Positions 15,963 to 25,222 of a stretch of 64,000 nucleotides of DNA are shown piece after piece; position 1 is the first letter of the stretch, and each line of letters opens with the position of its first letter. The DNA is taken from NCBI RefSeq assembly GCF_019423325.1, contig NZ_JAHZBQ010000003.1, forward strand, positions 310,001 to 374,000, given 5' to 3'. Below the pieces are notes generated by a model. The model did no database searches and had not been told where the DNA came from. It worked only from the letters and a program-made list of their open reading frames with translations. The DNA comes from Campylobacter sp. GTDB lineage: Bacteria; Campylobacterota; Campylobacteria; Campylobacterales; Campylobacteraceae. Both the position numbers and the translations under genes were made by a program.

Positions 15963-17454
15963 TCAATCTTTCCAATTTAAATTTTTAAAGCTCTTGCGGC
16001 TTTTAAACGCTCGCGGCGCAAGATTTATACGAAGCGAAAAAGCTTTTTTAAATCGCTTGCAACGCGAGATTTTATGCACAGGTGCGGCATTACGCCGTTA
16101 AATGCGCGAATAAATTTAGCATCCAAATCTTTAGATTCATGGACAGCTTGCATGCGAGCCCTTGCCACGTGAGCAAAATTCCACCACAATGGCAAAATTT
16201 TAAACGCAAATGAGGGCTCGACGCACAAATAAAATTTTTAAACGCGCCGAGCGGTTTGCATCAAATTCTTACAAAACCTCGCAAACGCAGTCTCGCAGGT
16301 TCTACCCGCAGGATTTAAAAATAAGCGCCTTTTGAAATCATGTTATATAAATTAGACGCGCGATGCCGCTAAAATCCTACGAAATGAGATGAGCCACACT
16401 TCATCACAACTATGAGGGCTGAAATTCTACAAAGCAAAATTTTAAAAGCCAAAAATTTTGCAGCGATAATAGAATTCCGCCCGTTAAAATCTGTCGCGCA
16501 AAATTATTAAGCAAAATCTCACTTTAAGGCGCAATAGAAATCATCTAAAAGCTGCGCCTTATAAGCCAAAGTCATGGCTTTTAATTTTTACTGCAAATTG
16601 CAGATCTGCGCCTCCATAAAGGCTCTTTTAATTTTATGGTAACGCAAACGCGCCTTGCGTCAGCCTCGCTCTTTCGAACAAAACGCAAGTTAAAATCAAT
16701 GAGCTTCGCATCGTAAAATTTTGGCTCTAGACTCGGATTTAGCGCGACAACGCAACTTCAGGCTAGCTAGGCAAAATTAGTCGTAAATTTAATGCGGCTA
16801 CATAGATTTTGACTTGGCTGAAATTTAACCTAGCAGAGCCAAATCTCGCTTCGCAATCCAGCCATTCTAACGAGATAATGTAAATTTTAATTTGCAATTT
16901 AAAATTTCTAGCGCAACGATACCGGCTTTGGCTCGCGTTTTGCAATTCTAATCTAGCGGCACAAACAGTTCATAAAACGCCGCGTAAAATTGCAAATTTC
17001 AGCATTTTTTATTCGGCTGGCTAGGTTTGTGTGCACAAGGGATCAATTTGCAAGAATTTAAAATTTTATCTCTTGCCCCAGCCCGCCTTCAAGGCAATCG
17101 CGATAAAATTTACGCTCCTCGTCTCAAGCAAGCAAGCAGTTGCAATGAAATTCTAAGCTATCAGTCGAGATGAAATTTTACGCCGAATTTTAAAAAAATC
17201 CCGAACTTGCCTAACTGCGAAATCAGTAAATCTTGCGCGAAATTTCATATTGCTGCATTACTTAGCGGCTATCAAATATGCTTGCCAAGCGGACGCAGTG
17301 AAATTTCGCACTGCCCTTTAATGCTCGTTCGAAGTAAAATTTCGCGCAGATGTTTTAACGGTCCATATTCGAAATAAACGTTTCACATAATTCTATCGCA
17401 AAACGGCTGCCGGACGGGATTCTGCTCGGCAGCAAAGTCTCTTTTGCGCTAGAT
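15963..17454. other. 1.5 kb gene-free region
   Basis: The longest gap in the window. Both strands were read for frames with start and ribosome site, tRNA T-loops and repeats. It contains the usual AAATTT-rich degenerate words, an AT-rich box TGTTATATAA at 16341-16350 that could be a promoter in either direction, and the metE terminator at 17406-17433. No protein family is recognisable. An untranslated RNA cannot be excluded. Confidence 0.5.
17406..17433 (-). terminator. Terminator of metE
   Basis: On the minus strand GCTGCCG pairs with CGGCAGC around a 14-base loop, followed by CGTTTTG, about 20 bases after the metE stop. Confidence 0.5.
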
Positions 17455-19737
17455 TTACTCCCCTGCGCGGATGATCCTTACCGCTTCGACCATATTTTTT
17501 AAGCTAGGGCGAACTTCTTCCCATTTGCGGGTTTTTAGACCGCAGTCCGGGTTGATCCACAGCTGCTCTTTAGGAAGCACCTCAAGCAGCGCGCGGATCT
17601 GGCTTACGAGCTCCTGCACACTAGGAATTCGCGGGCTATGGATGTCGTAAACGCCCGGACCGACCTCTTGCTTATAACCGACCGATTTGAAAACTCGAAG
17701 CAGCTCGTTGCCACTGCGAGCAGTCTCGATGCTTATGACGTCGGCATCCATCGCCTCTATCGTTTTGATTATGTCGTTAAACTCCGAATAGCACATATGT
17801 GTATGGATCTGCGTGTGAGCGCTTGCGGCGCTGACGGCGAGCTTAAAGGCACTAACGGCAAATTTTTCGTATGCAGGGACGTTTTCAGATCTAAGCGGAT
17901 AGCCCTCTTTAAACGCCGCTTCATCCACCTGAACGATCTTGATACCTGCGTCTTGCAGATCCGAAATTTCATCGAAAATCGCGAGCGCAAGCTGTTTTAC
18001 GATCTGATCGCGAGGCTTATCGTCGCGTACGAAGCTCCAGTTCATCATCGTAACAGGTCCCGTTAGCATGCCCTTCATAATCTTTTTAGTGCGGCTTTGA
18101 GCGTATTTGATCCACTCCACGGTCATCGGTTTTGGACGGCTCACATCACCGAAAAGTAGCGGCGGTTTCACGCAGCGGCTGCCGTAGCTCTGCACCCAGC
18201 CGTTGGCGCTAAACGCGTATCCGCTCATCTGTTCGCCGAAATACTCGACCATATCGTTACGCTCCGGCTCGCCGTGAACCAGTACGTCTAGGCCAATCTC
18301 ATCTTGAAATTTGACGCAGTCGTCGATATAGGCTTTGATGTCGCGCTCGTAGGCTTCGCGGCCAATTAAGCCCTTTTTATAGGCGTTGCGAACCTGGCGA
18401 AGCTCAGCAGTCTGCGGGAAGGAACCGATCGTAGTGGTAGGTAAAATTCCATATCCTAGCTCTTTTTTCTGCACCTTGATGCGATCCTCGTAGCGATCGG
18501 CGCGCTCGAATTTATTTAAATTTGCGGCGCGGCTTTGCACTCGCTCGTCGTGAATTAGAGGCGAGCTAGCGCGAGTTTTAGCGGATTTTTGATTTTCTTT
18601 GTAAGCTTTCATGCCGTGTTCGCACATCGGAATTTCAAAGAAGAGATGGGTCAAAATCGAAATTTCGCTTAATTTTTCAACCGCGAAACTTAGCCAGGAT
18701 ATGATCTCGGCGCTTAGCTTGTCCTCGTATTTTAGCGTGAAAGGCACGTGCAAAAGCGAGCAGGAGGTGCCCACATAGATACGCTCCTTAGGCACGTAGG
18801 CCTCGATAGCTTTGAGTTGGGCTAGCTTTTTGTCGATGTCGCTCTTCCAGATATTGCGCCCGTCGATCACGCCCGCAAAGAGCACGGTCTTAGCGTCTTT
18901 TAAAGCTTGAAGCTCTTTTTTGATATTCTCCTCGCTTGCGTAGACAAAATCGAGTCCGATCGCCCAAACATCGGTCTTTACTATCTCGCGCACGGCCTCG
19001 GTCGCATGCTCAAAATAAGTCATAAAGATGATTTTTACGTTGCTTGCAGCCTTGCTTAGGCGCTGATAAACAGGCTCGATCTTTGGCGCTAGCTCCGCTG
19101 CGCGATCCGTTACGAAGATCGGCTCATCGATCTGAATTACGACCTCGTTATCAAGCTCGCTAAGAAGCTTTAGCAATTCCTCGTATTTCGCGGCAAGGGC
19201 ATCTAAATGCGCGAGCGGATCACTTTTGTCGCTTGATTTGCTAAGCGCCAAGTAAGTAATAGGTCCGATTAAATTTATCTTTAGCGCGCAGGAATCCTTA
19301 AAATCATTATTTTTCGCGGCCTTGTACTCGCTTAAAATTTTACTAGGATTTAGGCTAAATTCCGTATACGCCGAGATCTCGGGCACGATATAGTGGTAGT
19401 TTGTGTTAAACCACTTCGTCATCTCCATCGCGACTGCGTCTTTACTGCCGCGCGCCATCGCAAAATACTGCTCATGCGCCGAAAGAGCCGCAAAGCGCTG
19501 CGGAATCACGCCGAAAAGAACACTGGTATCGAGCATCAGATCGTAGTATGAAAAGTCGTTTACGCTAATTAAGCCGCTCCAAGCATCCAGCTGATATTTG
19601 ATGTTACGATCTTTTAGCTCTGAGGCAACCCGCTCTAGCGCGTCATAATCGCACTTGCCCGCCCAATAGCTCTCCAAAGCCTTCTTTAACTCGCGCTGCT
19701 CTCCGATACGCGGAAAGCCCGTAACGTAACTCTTCAT
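17455..19737 (-). CDS. metE: Cobalamin-independent methionine synthase
   Basis: A 760-residue protein of full family length. The N-terminal domain opens with GFPRIGEQRELKKALE. The C-terminal catalytic domain has TTTIGSFPQT, the substrate loop LVHGEPERNDMVEYFGEQ, GPVTMMNWSF, the zinc-site HMCYSEFNDI and the last zinc cysteine in WINPDCGLKTRKW. It transfers methyl from methyltetrahydrofolate-polyglutamate to homocysteine without B12. Ribosome site AAAGGATAGAG precedes ATG. It is monocistronic with its own terminator, and about 350 bases of spacer lie upstream with a possible -10 TAAAAT near 19780; no recognisable riboswitch. Confidence 0.97.
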   Translation of the reverse strand: MKSYVTGFPRIGEQRELKKALESYWAGKCDYDALERVASELKDRNIKYQLDAWSGLISVNDFSYYDLMLDTSVLFGVIPQRFAALSAHEQYFAMARGSKDAVAMEMTKWFNTNYHYIVPEISAYTEFSLNPSKILSEYKAAKNNDFKDSCALKINLIGPITYLALSKSSDKSDPLAHLDALAAKYEELLKLLSELDNEVVIQIDEPIFVTDRAAELAPKIEPVYQRLSKAASNVKIIFMTYFEHATEAVREIVKTDVWAIGLDFVYASEENIKKELQALKDAKTVLFAGVIDGRNIWKSDIDKKLAQLKAIEAYVPKERIYVGTSCSLLHVPFTLKYEDKLSAEIISWLSFAVEKLSEISILTHLFFEIPMCEHGMKAYKENQKSAKTRASSPLIHDERVQSRAANLNKFERADRYEDRIKVQKKELGYGILPTTTIGSFPQTAELRQVRNAYKKGLIGREAYERDIKAYIDDCVKFQDEIGLDVLVHGEPERNDMVEYFGEQMSGYAFSANGWVQSYGSRCVKPPLLFGDVSRPKPMTVEWIKYAQSRTKKIMKGMLTGPVTMMNWSFVRDDKPRDQIVKQLALAIFDEISDLQDAGIKIVQVDEAAFKEGYPLRSENVPAYEKFAVSAFKLAVSAASAHTQIHTHMCYSEFNDIIKTIEAMDADVISIETARSGNELLRVFKSVGYKQEVGPGVYDIHSPRIPSVQELVSQIRALLEVLPKEQLWINPDCGLKTRKWEEVRPSLKNMVEAVRIIRAGE

Positions 19738-20092
19738 CTCTATCCTTTGAGTAAAATTTTGGTATGAAAGTGTTGATTTTATCTAAAATTTCTTTTGACG
19801 TCATTAAAATTTTAACCTAATCTCTAAAATGAACGAAATTTTATCCAAAAGCACAGGAGTGGAATTTCGCCGACAAAGCTCGAGATGGAATTTTATTGAC
19901 GAAATTCTATGAGTTAAAATTTGATGATGGAATTTAAAGACGTTAAATTCATCATAATTTAAACCTCGTCGCAAGATTCTACTAAAACTTAGTAAAGCCT
20001 TGCGACGAAGCTAGCCTTACCTGACACTCTGCAAAGCCACTGAGCATCAAGGCTCTATGAAAGCAGTGCAATGCCTCAAAATATGAAAATTC
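19738..20092. other. metE upstream spacer
   Basis: About 355 bases, AAATTT-rich, between the metE start and the 3' end of the outer-membrane barrel gene. I see no riboswitch-like conserved structure and no gene; the metE promoter should lie near 19760-19800. Confidence 0.45.
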
Positions 20093-20677
20093 TTAAAATT
20101 TATAATTATATCCTGCGTAAACGCCGTATTTTTTACCGTCGTTATCTTCGATATAATCGCCGTCTTTATACCACGCCTTGCTTGCTTTAAAGCCCATTTC
20201 AATCTCGCTATTGGAGCCAAACTCATACGCGGTACCTATCTTGCCGCCCAAAATAAAGCCACCCAGCGTATCGTCCGCTCTAACCCAGCCGCCATTGCTA
20301 TAGTCTATTTTAACTTCAGTATCTAACACCGAAAGCCCAGCGTAAGCGCCTAGGACAAGCTTAAATCTACCGAAAAGCTCCGGCGTAAAATCCGCACCGG
20401 CTACGAAATCGTGCGTGCTCCATTTAACCTTTCTTTTCGAATTGGCATTCGAGCTGGAATCCTCGCCCTTAAATCCGTAAAAATACCCGCCGTAAGCTCT
20501 AAACGTGCCGAAGTCATATCCGGCTTTAACGCCGATTTGCGGTTGTCCGTCATCAAAACCTGCAGCTTGGTTTTTGAAATTGTATCCGCCCTCGCCGCCT
20601 ATGAAAAGTCCCTCCGCCATCGCGCTTACTGCAGCTAAAGAACTAAGCAACAATGCTTTTGCAACAAAATTTCTCAT
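20093..20677 (-). CDS. Outer-membrane beta-barrel protein (porin/OmpA-barrel-like)
   Basis: A 194-residue protein with signal peptide (cleavage near VSAMA), then alternating beta strands rich in glycine and aromatics: GLFIGGEGGYNF, PQIGVKAGYDFGTFRAYGGYFYGF, GGKIGTAYEF and YGVYAGYNYKF. The final phenylalanine is the usual C-terminal signal for assembly by the BAM complex. Length fits an eight-stranded barrel. Typical members are adhesin- or Opa-like surface proteins; a precise function cannot be assigned. The ribosome site GAAAGGAG precedes ATG, and a 19-base inverted repeat lies at 20747-20765 in the promoter region. Confidence 0.82.
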   Translation of the reverse strand: MRNFVAKALLLSSLAAVSAMAEGLFIGGEGGYNFKNQAAGFDDGQPQIGVKAGYDFGTFRAYGGYFYGFKGEDSSSNANSKRKVKWSTHDFVAGADFTPELFGRFKLVLGAYAGLSVLDTEVKIDYSNGGWVRADDTLGGFILGGKIGTAYEFGSNSEIEMGFKASKAWYKDGDYIEDNDGKKYGVYAGYNYKF

Positions 20678-20746
20678 TTTTACTCCTTTCGGTGAAATTT
20701 CATCTTAATGATAGCGACACGCTTCGAAACCTAGGCTAAATTTAAA

Positions 20747-20765
20747 GTAAATACATAACATTTAC
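20747..20765. promoter_or_regulatory. Inverted repeat upstream of the outer-membrane gene
   Basis: GTAAAT-7 bases-ATTTAC, a perfect dyad about 70 bases ahead of the ATG and about 34 bases upstream of a possible -10 (TATCAT at 20708-20713, minus strand). Its size and place suit a dimeric regulator, but AT-rich dyads also occur by chance. Confidence 0.35.
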
Positions 20766-20932
20766 GATTTTTATTGATAAAATTTTGAAGTATTTTCGTA
20801 ATTTATTTATAACTAGTATAAATTCTAAATCTCAGCATATAGCTTGCATTATAAATTTTATCGCTTAGTAACATACGCTTTGTAAAAGCATAATGCAATA
20901 AGAATTTACGCAATATTCCTCTGAATATAAAT

Positions 20933-23113
20933 TTATCTTAATAACTTGTAAATCCGCGCATAATTACTTAAATAAACGGGCTCAAACAGATCTTTATCAT
21001 AGTTTTCCAGCACAAAAAGTTGGATGAAGGCTGACTCAAATACCTTTTTATCTAAGATTAAAATTCTTTGGTAATCCGGTAAAAATATCACGTAAAGATT
21101 AGAATTTTTATCTATCTGCTTAGATAATTTGACGAGCTTGCCGTTTACTTCGCCCACTTGATAATATGAATTAATAGGCATTCTTTTACCGTCATAGATT
21201 AGGTATTCAGGATCGACGCTAGGCAGCGTGCATTCATCATTTATTATGATGCTCTCTCCATCTTTACCCATTCTAATATCATAACCCACATGAATAAATG
21301 GTGTCCAAGACTCTTTACCTGTTTCTATATCTACAGTAGAAAATTTTAAGATATTAGGCAATATATCTATCATGTGCGGTACAAAATAATAATATATATC
21401 CCTAGTTTTCTGTGGAAGATTGAAATTCTTATCACTCAAAGAACTTAAGAATTTATTGATATCGGCTTCGCCATAATCTTTTTGAATTTGATATAGATTT
21501 AGTTTAAATTTATCTTCCAGTTTAGGATCAAATTTTTTACCTTGCAACTTTTGTATATATTCTACGTTAAGCCTTGCCATATTAGCAGAGCCTACCTCAT
21601 CTTTATTAAAGGAAAACGCACTCATAAAAGTATATTCTCCTGCCTGTCTACCTCCGGGATCAGCTACTACTTTTACATCGGAGTAATATCTGATTAAATA
21701 TCCGTAATCCCACCACGATAGCACATAATCCTCCCTGCTAGCCTTATTTTTTAGCTCCGCAAGAGGCATTATGGAGTCTTTCGTAAGCGTAGGCGCAACT
21801 CGGAATTTATAAATAAAATCTATGCTAGGCATTAGCGCTAAACAGGTTAAAATAGCCAACAAAGTACTTCTAAGCCAGGTGCGTATTTCAAAGTAATTCA
21901 GCGTGAAATATATAAAATAAGCAAATCCAAGCGCTATCATCGGTGTAGCGTACATTGTAAAGCGAGTTCCACCGAAAAGTGCTAAAACTCCAAGCGCTAT
22001 CATCGGCAAGGTTAAGATAAACGAACGGAATTTTATCAGCAATAGAGCCAGCCCTCCTACAGCGCATATAAATATAAATAGATGCCCACTAGATTCAAGC
22101 ACAAATTTTATGAAATTAGCGTTTTCTACCTCATTAACCGTATTTCTAACGCCGTAGAAGTAGAAAATTTCCTCTTTGCTTACATCCTTTAAGATGTATG
22201 CTTTAAGCTGCATTGCTATAGGCACAAGTCCGCCGAATATGACGAACGTAATTACGGCGATCGTACCCAAAATCCAAAGAGCTTTTTTGCTTTTATGGCT
22301 TGGAATTTTAATCATTAAAAAATATAAAAACGCAATTAGTGCAATCTTAAGCAATAAAATATAGTTTACGATTATTGTCTCACCTTCGTAATACGCGTCA
22401 AATTTTATGATCGCTGCAACCATAAGAATAATCGCTTTGTAATTTTCCTCATTGCGTCTATTAAAAATCAAAGTATAGATTAAAAATATCACTATAATCG
22501 CCATATTTAGAGAATACGAGCTAGGATACCACCAATCATAAATCACCGTAAAAATGGCAGGTAAAGCAAAGCCGCTCTGCTCGCTTCGCCCTATGAGCCT
22601 AATCAAAGCCCATAGCGTTAGCAGCGGCAGAGTAGCATTTAACATATCGCTATCAAAATACCCGCCCAAGGTCCTGACATAATACCCCGGCAGCACGCAA
22701 GCAAGTAGTGCCGCGATGATGCCTGCGCCCAGGATCTTATACTCTTTTGCTATCAAAATAATCGGCACGGCCACCAGCGGCGCTAAAAACACGCTCATAT
22801 AGATCGTAATGCTATTTAGGCTGACGGGTAAAATTTTACTAAGTAAAAATGCCAAAGTAGGGATCGACGCGCCGTACGGGCTAAGATCGCCCTGCTGGTG
22901 AAAGCCCGCTATCATATCGCGCGCACCCTCGGCGTTCGCAAAGGCGTCGTTTGTAGTCATGATGAGCTCGTCATCGAAAGAAAACTGCTCAATCCCGCTA
23001 GCCCAATATATCCAAAAAAACCTGCACGCCATGCCGAATATATAAACCAGCGTCATGATCAAAAGGATATCCATGCGTGAGCATTCGCCGTTTGTAATTC
23101 TAAATTTTTGCAT
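20933..23113 (-). CDS. pglB: Oligosaccharyltransferase PglB (STT3 family)
   Basis: A 726-residue membrane enzyme, close to the 713 of C. jejuni PglB. The N-terminal half has about 13 membrane helices; the first external loop holds the catalytic SFDDELIMTTNDAFANAEGARDM region (about residues 43-66) and later GGYFDSDMLN. The periplasmic domain carries WWDYG (467-471), which binds the acceptor sequon. It transfers lipid-linked heptasaccharide to asparagine in D/E-x-N-x-S/T sequons. Other pgl genes are not adjacent. The promoter TGCTATAAT is at 23234-23242. The 3' two thirds are more AT-rich than the first about 500 bases. Confidence 0.95.
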   Translation of the reverse strand: MQKFRITNGECSRMDILLIMTLVYIFGMACRFFWIYWASGIEQFSFDDELIMTTNDAFANAEGARDMIAGFHQQGDLSPYGASIPTLAFLLSKILPVSLNSITIYMSVFLAPLVAVPIILIAKEYKILGAGIIAALLACVLPGYYVRTLGGYFDSDMLNATLPLLTLWALIRLIGRSEQSGFALPAIFTVIYDWWYPSSYSLNMAIIVIFLIYTLIFNRRNEENYKAIILMVAAIIKFDAYYEGETIIVNYILLLKIALIAFLYFLMIKIPSHKSKKALWILGTIAVITFVIFGGLVPIAMQLKAYILKDVSKEEIFYFYGVRNTVNEVENANFIKFVLESSGHLFIFICAVGGLALLLIKFRSFILTLPMIALGVLALFGGTRFTMYATPMIALGFAYFIYFTLNYFEIRTWLRSTLLAILTCLALMPSIDFIYKFRVAPTLTKDSIMPLAELKNKASREDYVLSWWDYGYLIRYYSDVKVVADPGGRQAGEYTFMSAFSFNKDEVGSANMARLNVEYIQKLQGKKFDPKLEDKFKLNLYQIQKDYGEADINKFLSSLSDKNFNLPQKTRDIYYYFVPHMIDILPNILKFSTVDIETGKESWTPFIHVGYDIRMGKDGESIIINDECTLPSVDPEYLIYDGKRMPINSYYQVGEVNGKLVKLSKQIDKNSNLYVIFLPDYQRILILDKKVFESAFIQLFVLENYDKDLFEPVYLSNYARIYKLLR

Positions 23114-23233
23114 CTTTTTCCTTGATTTGCCGTTTGAAGTACCGAGCGGTAGGGTTAAAATTTGCCTCTACAAATTTTACTCGCTTTATCGCGCCCGCAC
23201 TATGTTTTTAACGGCATTGTTTAATTTCCGTTT

Positions 23234-23242
23234 ATTATAGCA
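23234..23242 (-). promoter_or_regulatory. Extended -10 promoter upstream of pglB
   Basis: TGCTATAAT on the minus strand, about 120 bases before the pglB ATG, preceded by an AAATTTT tract. Confidence 0.6.
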
Positions 23243-23364
23243 AAATTTACCTGATTTGCGATGCGAGATGTAGAAATTTATACGACAAATTACTGCGGAT
23301 GGCGCGAGCAAACCGAAATTTAATCTATTTCGCTCGCGCTATAAAGTATCAAAATTTACGCGAT

Positions 23365-23739
23365 TTAATACGCGTCGCACATAAATTTACAGACGGTTTT
23401 CGTGCGCAGATTGAGCATGATCGAGCTTAGGCATCTGCCGTCCTTGTTGCCGCTTAGCAGGCGCACGGCATCGCCCTCTTTCCACTGCGTGCTGTCGCCC
23501 TCGATCGTCCTGTAATGCGCGCCGTTAATGACAAGCGACTCGCCACCTTTTAGAGTTTTATCGATCTTCAGGTCGCTTGCGATCTGGTTTAGATCGCCTT
23601 TTAGGGCATTTGCGATTAGTTTTTCTTCGGCCTGCTCATGCGTCTTCATCGAGCTTTTGGCAAAGTCCGGCATCTGCAAAGTCTCGGTCTGAGCCGAAGC
23701 AAACGCGACCAGCACGCAAACGGCGTAAATTAGTTTCAT
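23365..23739 (-). CDS. Small secreted protein of unknown function
   Basis: 124 residues from ATG 23739, chosen because GAGGAG lies just ahead of it; an upstream in-frame start would add 7 residues but destroys the signal-peptide layout. Signal peptide MKLIYAVCVLVAFASAQ. The mature part is charged; the second half has GGESLVINGAHYRTIEGD and EGDAVRLLSGN, an SH3-like or beta-barrel-like pattern, and ends with a cysteine pair (TVCKFMCDAY), plus one in GRCLSS. The promoter TGCTATAAT lies at 23771-23779. I do not recognise the family; a periplasmic location is likely. Confidence 0.72.
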   Translation of the reverse strand: MKLIYAVCVLVAFASAQTETLQMPDFAKSSMKTHEQAEEKLIANALKGDLNQIASDLKIDKTLKGGESLVINGAHYRTIEGDSTQWKEGDAVRLLSGNKDGRCLSSIMLNLRTKTVCKFMCDAY

Positions 23740-23770
23740 ATTTTCTCCTCGGTTTTTCAAAATTGCGGCG

Positions 23771-23779
23771 ATTATAGCA
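23771..23779 (-). promoter_or_regulatory. Extended -10 promoter for the small secreted protein
   Basis: TGCTATAAT on the minus strand, 32 bases ahead of the ATG at 23739. Confidence 0.7.
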
Positions 23780-23899
23780 AAGTTTACTTAAAAATTTCGG
23801 TCTAAATTTAGCTAGAGTTTAAATTTAAGAAACCGCCCGTCTGTTTAAAACAGAGCTGAACTCGATGGCAAATTATAAAATTTCGCCGTAATTTAAAAT

Positions 23900-23998
23900 T
23901 TACTTATTAAAATACGCCGCGAGCACGCTTAGCCAAACAAACAGCGCTATGATCCAAGACATCACTCGCGGCGTACCCGCCCAAAACGCAGCCCTCAT
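23900..23998 (-). CDS. Possible 32-residue single-helix membrane peptide
   Basis: An ATG-initiated frame of 32 residues: a short polar head with WAGTPR, then a helix of about 17 hydrophobic residues (WIIALFVWLSVLAAYF) and a lysine end. The amphipathic head, the tryptophans at the membrane border and its place right after the lipoprotein gene make it plausible. There is no good ribosome site and no independent support, so it is listed at low confidence. Confidence 0.3.
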   Translation of the reverse strand: MRAAFWAGTPRVMSWIIALFVWLSVLAAYFNK

Positions 23999-24045
23999 AT
24001 TGCAACGTAAGAGCAAGCGAGCATCAAAATTTTTACTGACAGAAT

Positions 24046-24693
24046 TTACTCGTTATCAAATAGCGCGCCGAGACTTTGCATTACGGCAGCGACGGGCATC
24101 CAGACGGGGCTAAACATAGTTAAAACTGCGTCTTGCGTCTCACCGTTTTTACGCACACTTTCCTCGCTCAGCCTGCCGCTATCAATAAATACTACCGCGT
24201 TTAAACTTAACGGCTTAGCAAGCGCATATTTTTTTAGGATCCGATCGCGATCTTTTACGCGCGTAGGAACGCCTAAAATTTTGAAGCTAAATTGTAAAAT
24301 TTCGCGATCTTTAAAGCCCGTAAAATTTGGATGCTTGTAAAGCACAAGCTGATCTGCTAGCGGCAGGCTCTCGCGATCAAGCCATAACTCAAAAAGTAGC
24401 GCGCTTGCGTGAGGTTCATTAAATGCATCCGTAGCGATCGAAATTCTATTTACCTCCACTGCGTGTGGATAGAGCGATTTTAGGTGCTCAAATTCCGCTT
24501 TCGCCGCGCGATAATCACTGCTAAATTCGTAGTCGTAAGCGTCACCGATCATTACCGTACGATTTGCCTCTATTTGGATCGCGCGAATTTGCTCCTTGCC
24601 TTCAAGCTCTACGGGCGCGGTTTTACTAGCACAACCCACAATGAGAAATAAAAATGCCATGCTAAAAATCAGCGCTTTTAAAATTCGTTTCAT
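24046..24693 (-). CDS. Predicted lipoprotein of unknown function
   Basis: A 215-residue protein with lipobox LIVGC (cysteine near residue 21). The mature protein is mixed alpha/beta with DAYDYEFSSDYRAAKAEFEHLKSLYP, a long middle containing ATDAFNEPHASALLFELWLD, and a hydrophobic C-terminal patch (MFSPVWMPVAAVMQSLGALF) that could associate with a membrane. Ribosome site GGAGTAG precedes ATG, and a TATAAT box lies at 24719-24724. It appears monocistronic. No family recognised. Confidence 0.75.
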   Translation of the reverse strand: MKRILKALIFSMAFLFLIVGCASKTAPVELEGKEQIRAIQIEANRTVMIGDAYDYEFSSDYRAAKAEFEHLKSLYPHAVEVNRISIATDAFNEPHASALLFELWLDRESLPLADQLVLYKHPNFTGFKDREILQFSFKILGVPTRVKDRDRILKKYALAKPLSLNAVVFIDSGRLSEESVRKNGETQDAVLTMFSPVWMPVAAVMQSLGALFDNE

Positions 24694-24718
24694 ATCTACT
24701 CCGATAAAATTTTATGCG

Positions 24719-24724
24719 ATTATA
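24719..24724 (-). promoter_or_regulatory. -10 box for the lipoprotein gene
   Basis: TATAAT within TTTAGCTATAATCG on the minus strand, 25 bases ahead of the ATG. Confidence 0.6.
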
Positions 24725-24760
24725 GCTAAATTTAAAGCAGCATTCGACGCACGGTATTGT

Positions 24761-24856
24761 CCCCGATTGAGACGAATTAAAATTTGAGGACGAGAGCGTA
24801 TATGAAATACATGACTGAGTGAATTTAATTAGAATTTAAACGTAGCAGAATAAGGC
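24761..24856. repeat. Imperfect intergenic repeat, copy 1
   Basis: Shares with copy 2 (25119-25206) the core GAGCGTATATGAAATAC followed by a TGAC-GAGT motif and AATTTAA, and ends with GCAGAATAAGGC versus GCAGAGTAAGGC. The core forms a small hairpin (CGTAT-ATGAA-ATAC). More degenerate relatives appear between the two copies, for example around 24955-25015. Confidence 0.6.
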
Positions 24857-25118
24857 GCAGTATTTTTTGCCTAGCTGAGATGAAATTTGATTTTTAAAAG
24901 TAAGCTAGGCAGGTAAACTGCTTAGCTGAATTAAATTTGAATGCGATTAAAGATAGGGCGAAGTATCGTGAGATGATTTTAAATGTTTTCTACGTCGCTA
25001 TGCTCGTAGCTGAATAGAAGAAGTAAATTTCGTCCCAAAACTAGACATGCAATCTGTCGTAGAGCGAAAATTTCAAATCTATTTAAATATACCCACCAGA
25101 CAAGGTGAAGTATTTTTG

Positions 25119-25206
25119 CCTTAATCAAGGCGGATTTAAATTTTACGACGGGAGCGTATATGAAATACGTGACCGAGTAAAATTTAAATACAACGCAGAG
25201 TAAGGC
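25119..25206. repeat. Imperfect intergenic repeat, copy 2
   Basis: Second copy of the unit at 24761-24856, with the compensated hairpin CGTAT-ATGAA-ATACG. The two copies and the sequence between them fill the whole 529-base spacer (24694-25222), which holds no gene. Confidence 0.6.
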
Positions 25207-25222
25207 AAAAAGACAAGCCTTA

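Noticed and set aside
16025..16228. 67-codon minus-strand frame in the 1.5 kb gap
   Set aside because: No ribosome site, no family likeness, and same filler composition as the surroundings.
16763..16945. 60-codon minus-strand frame in the 1.5 kb gap
   Set aside because: No start context and no recognisable protein pattern.
19738..20092. Riboswitch (SAM or B12) ahead of metE
   Set aside because: No conserved helices or boxes of the known classes could be recognised in the leader.
24761..25206. Possible CRISPR-like array
   Set aside because: Only two clear copies, about 358 bases apart, without regular spacers or cas genes.
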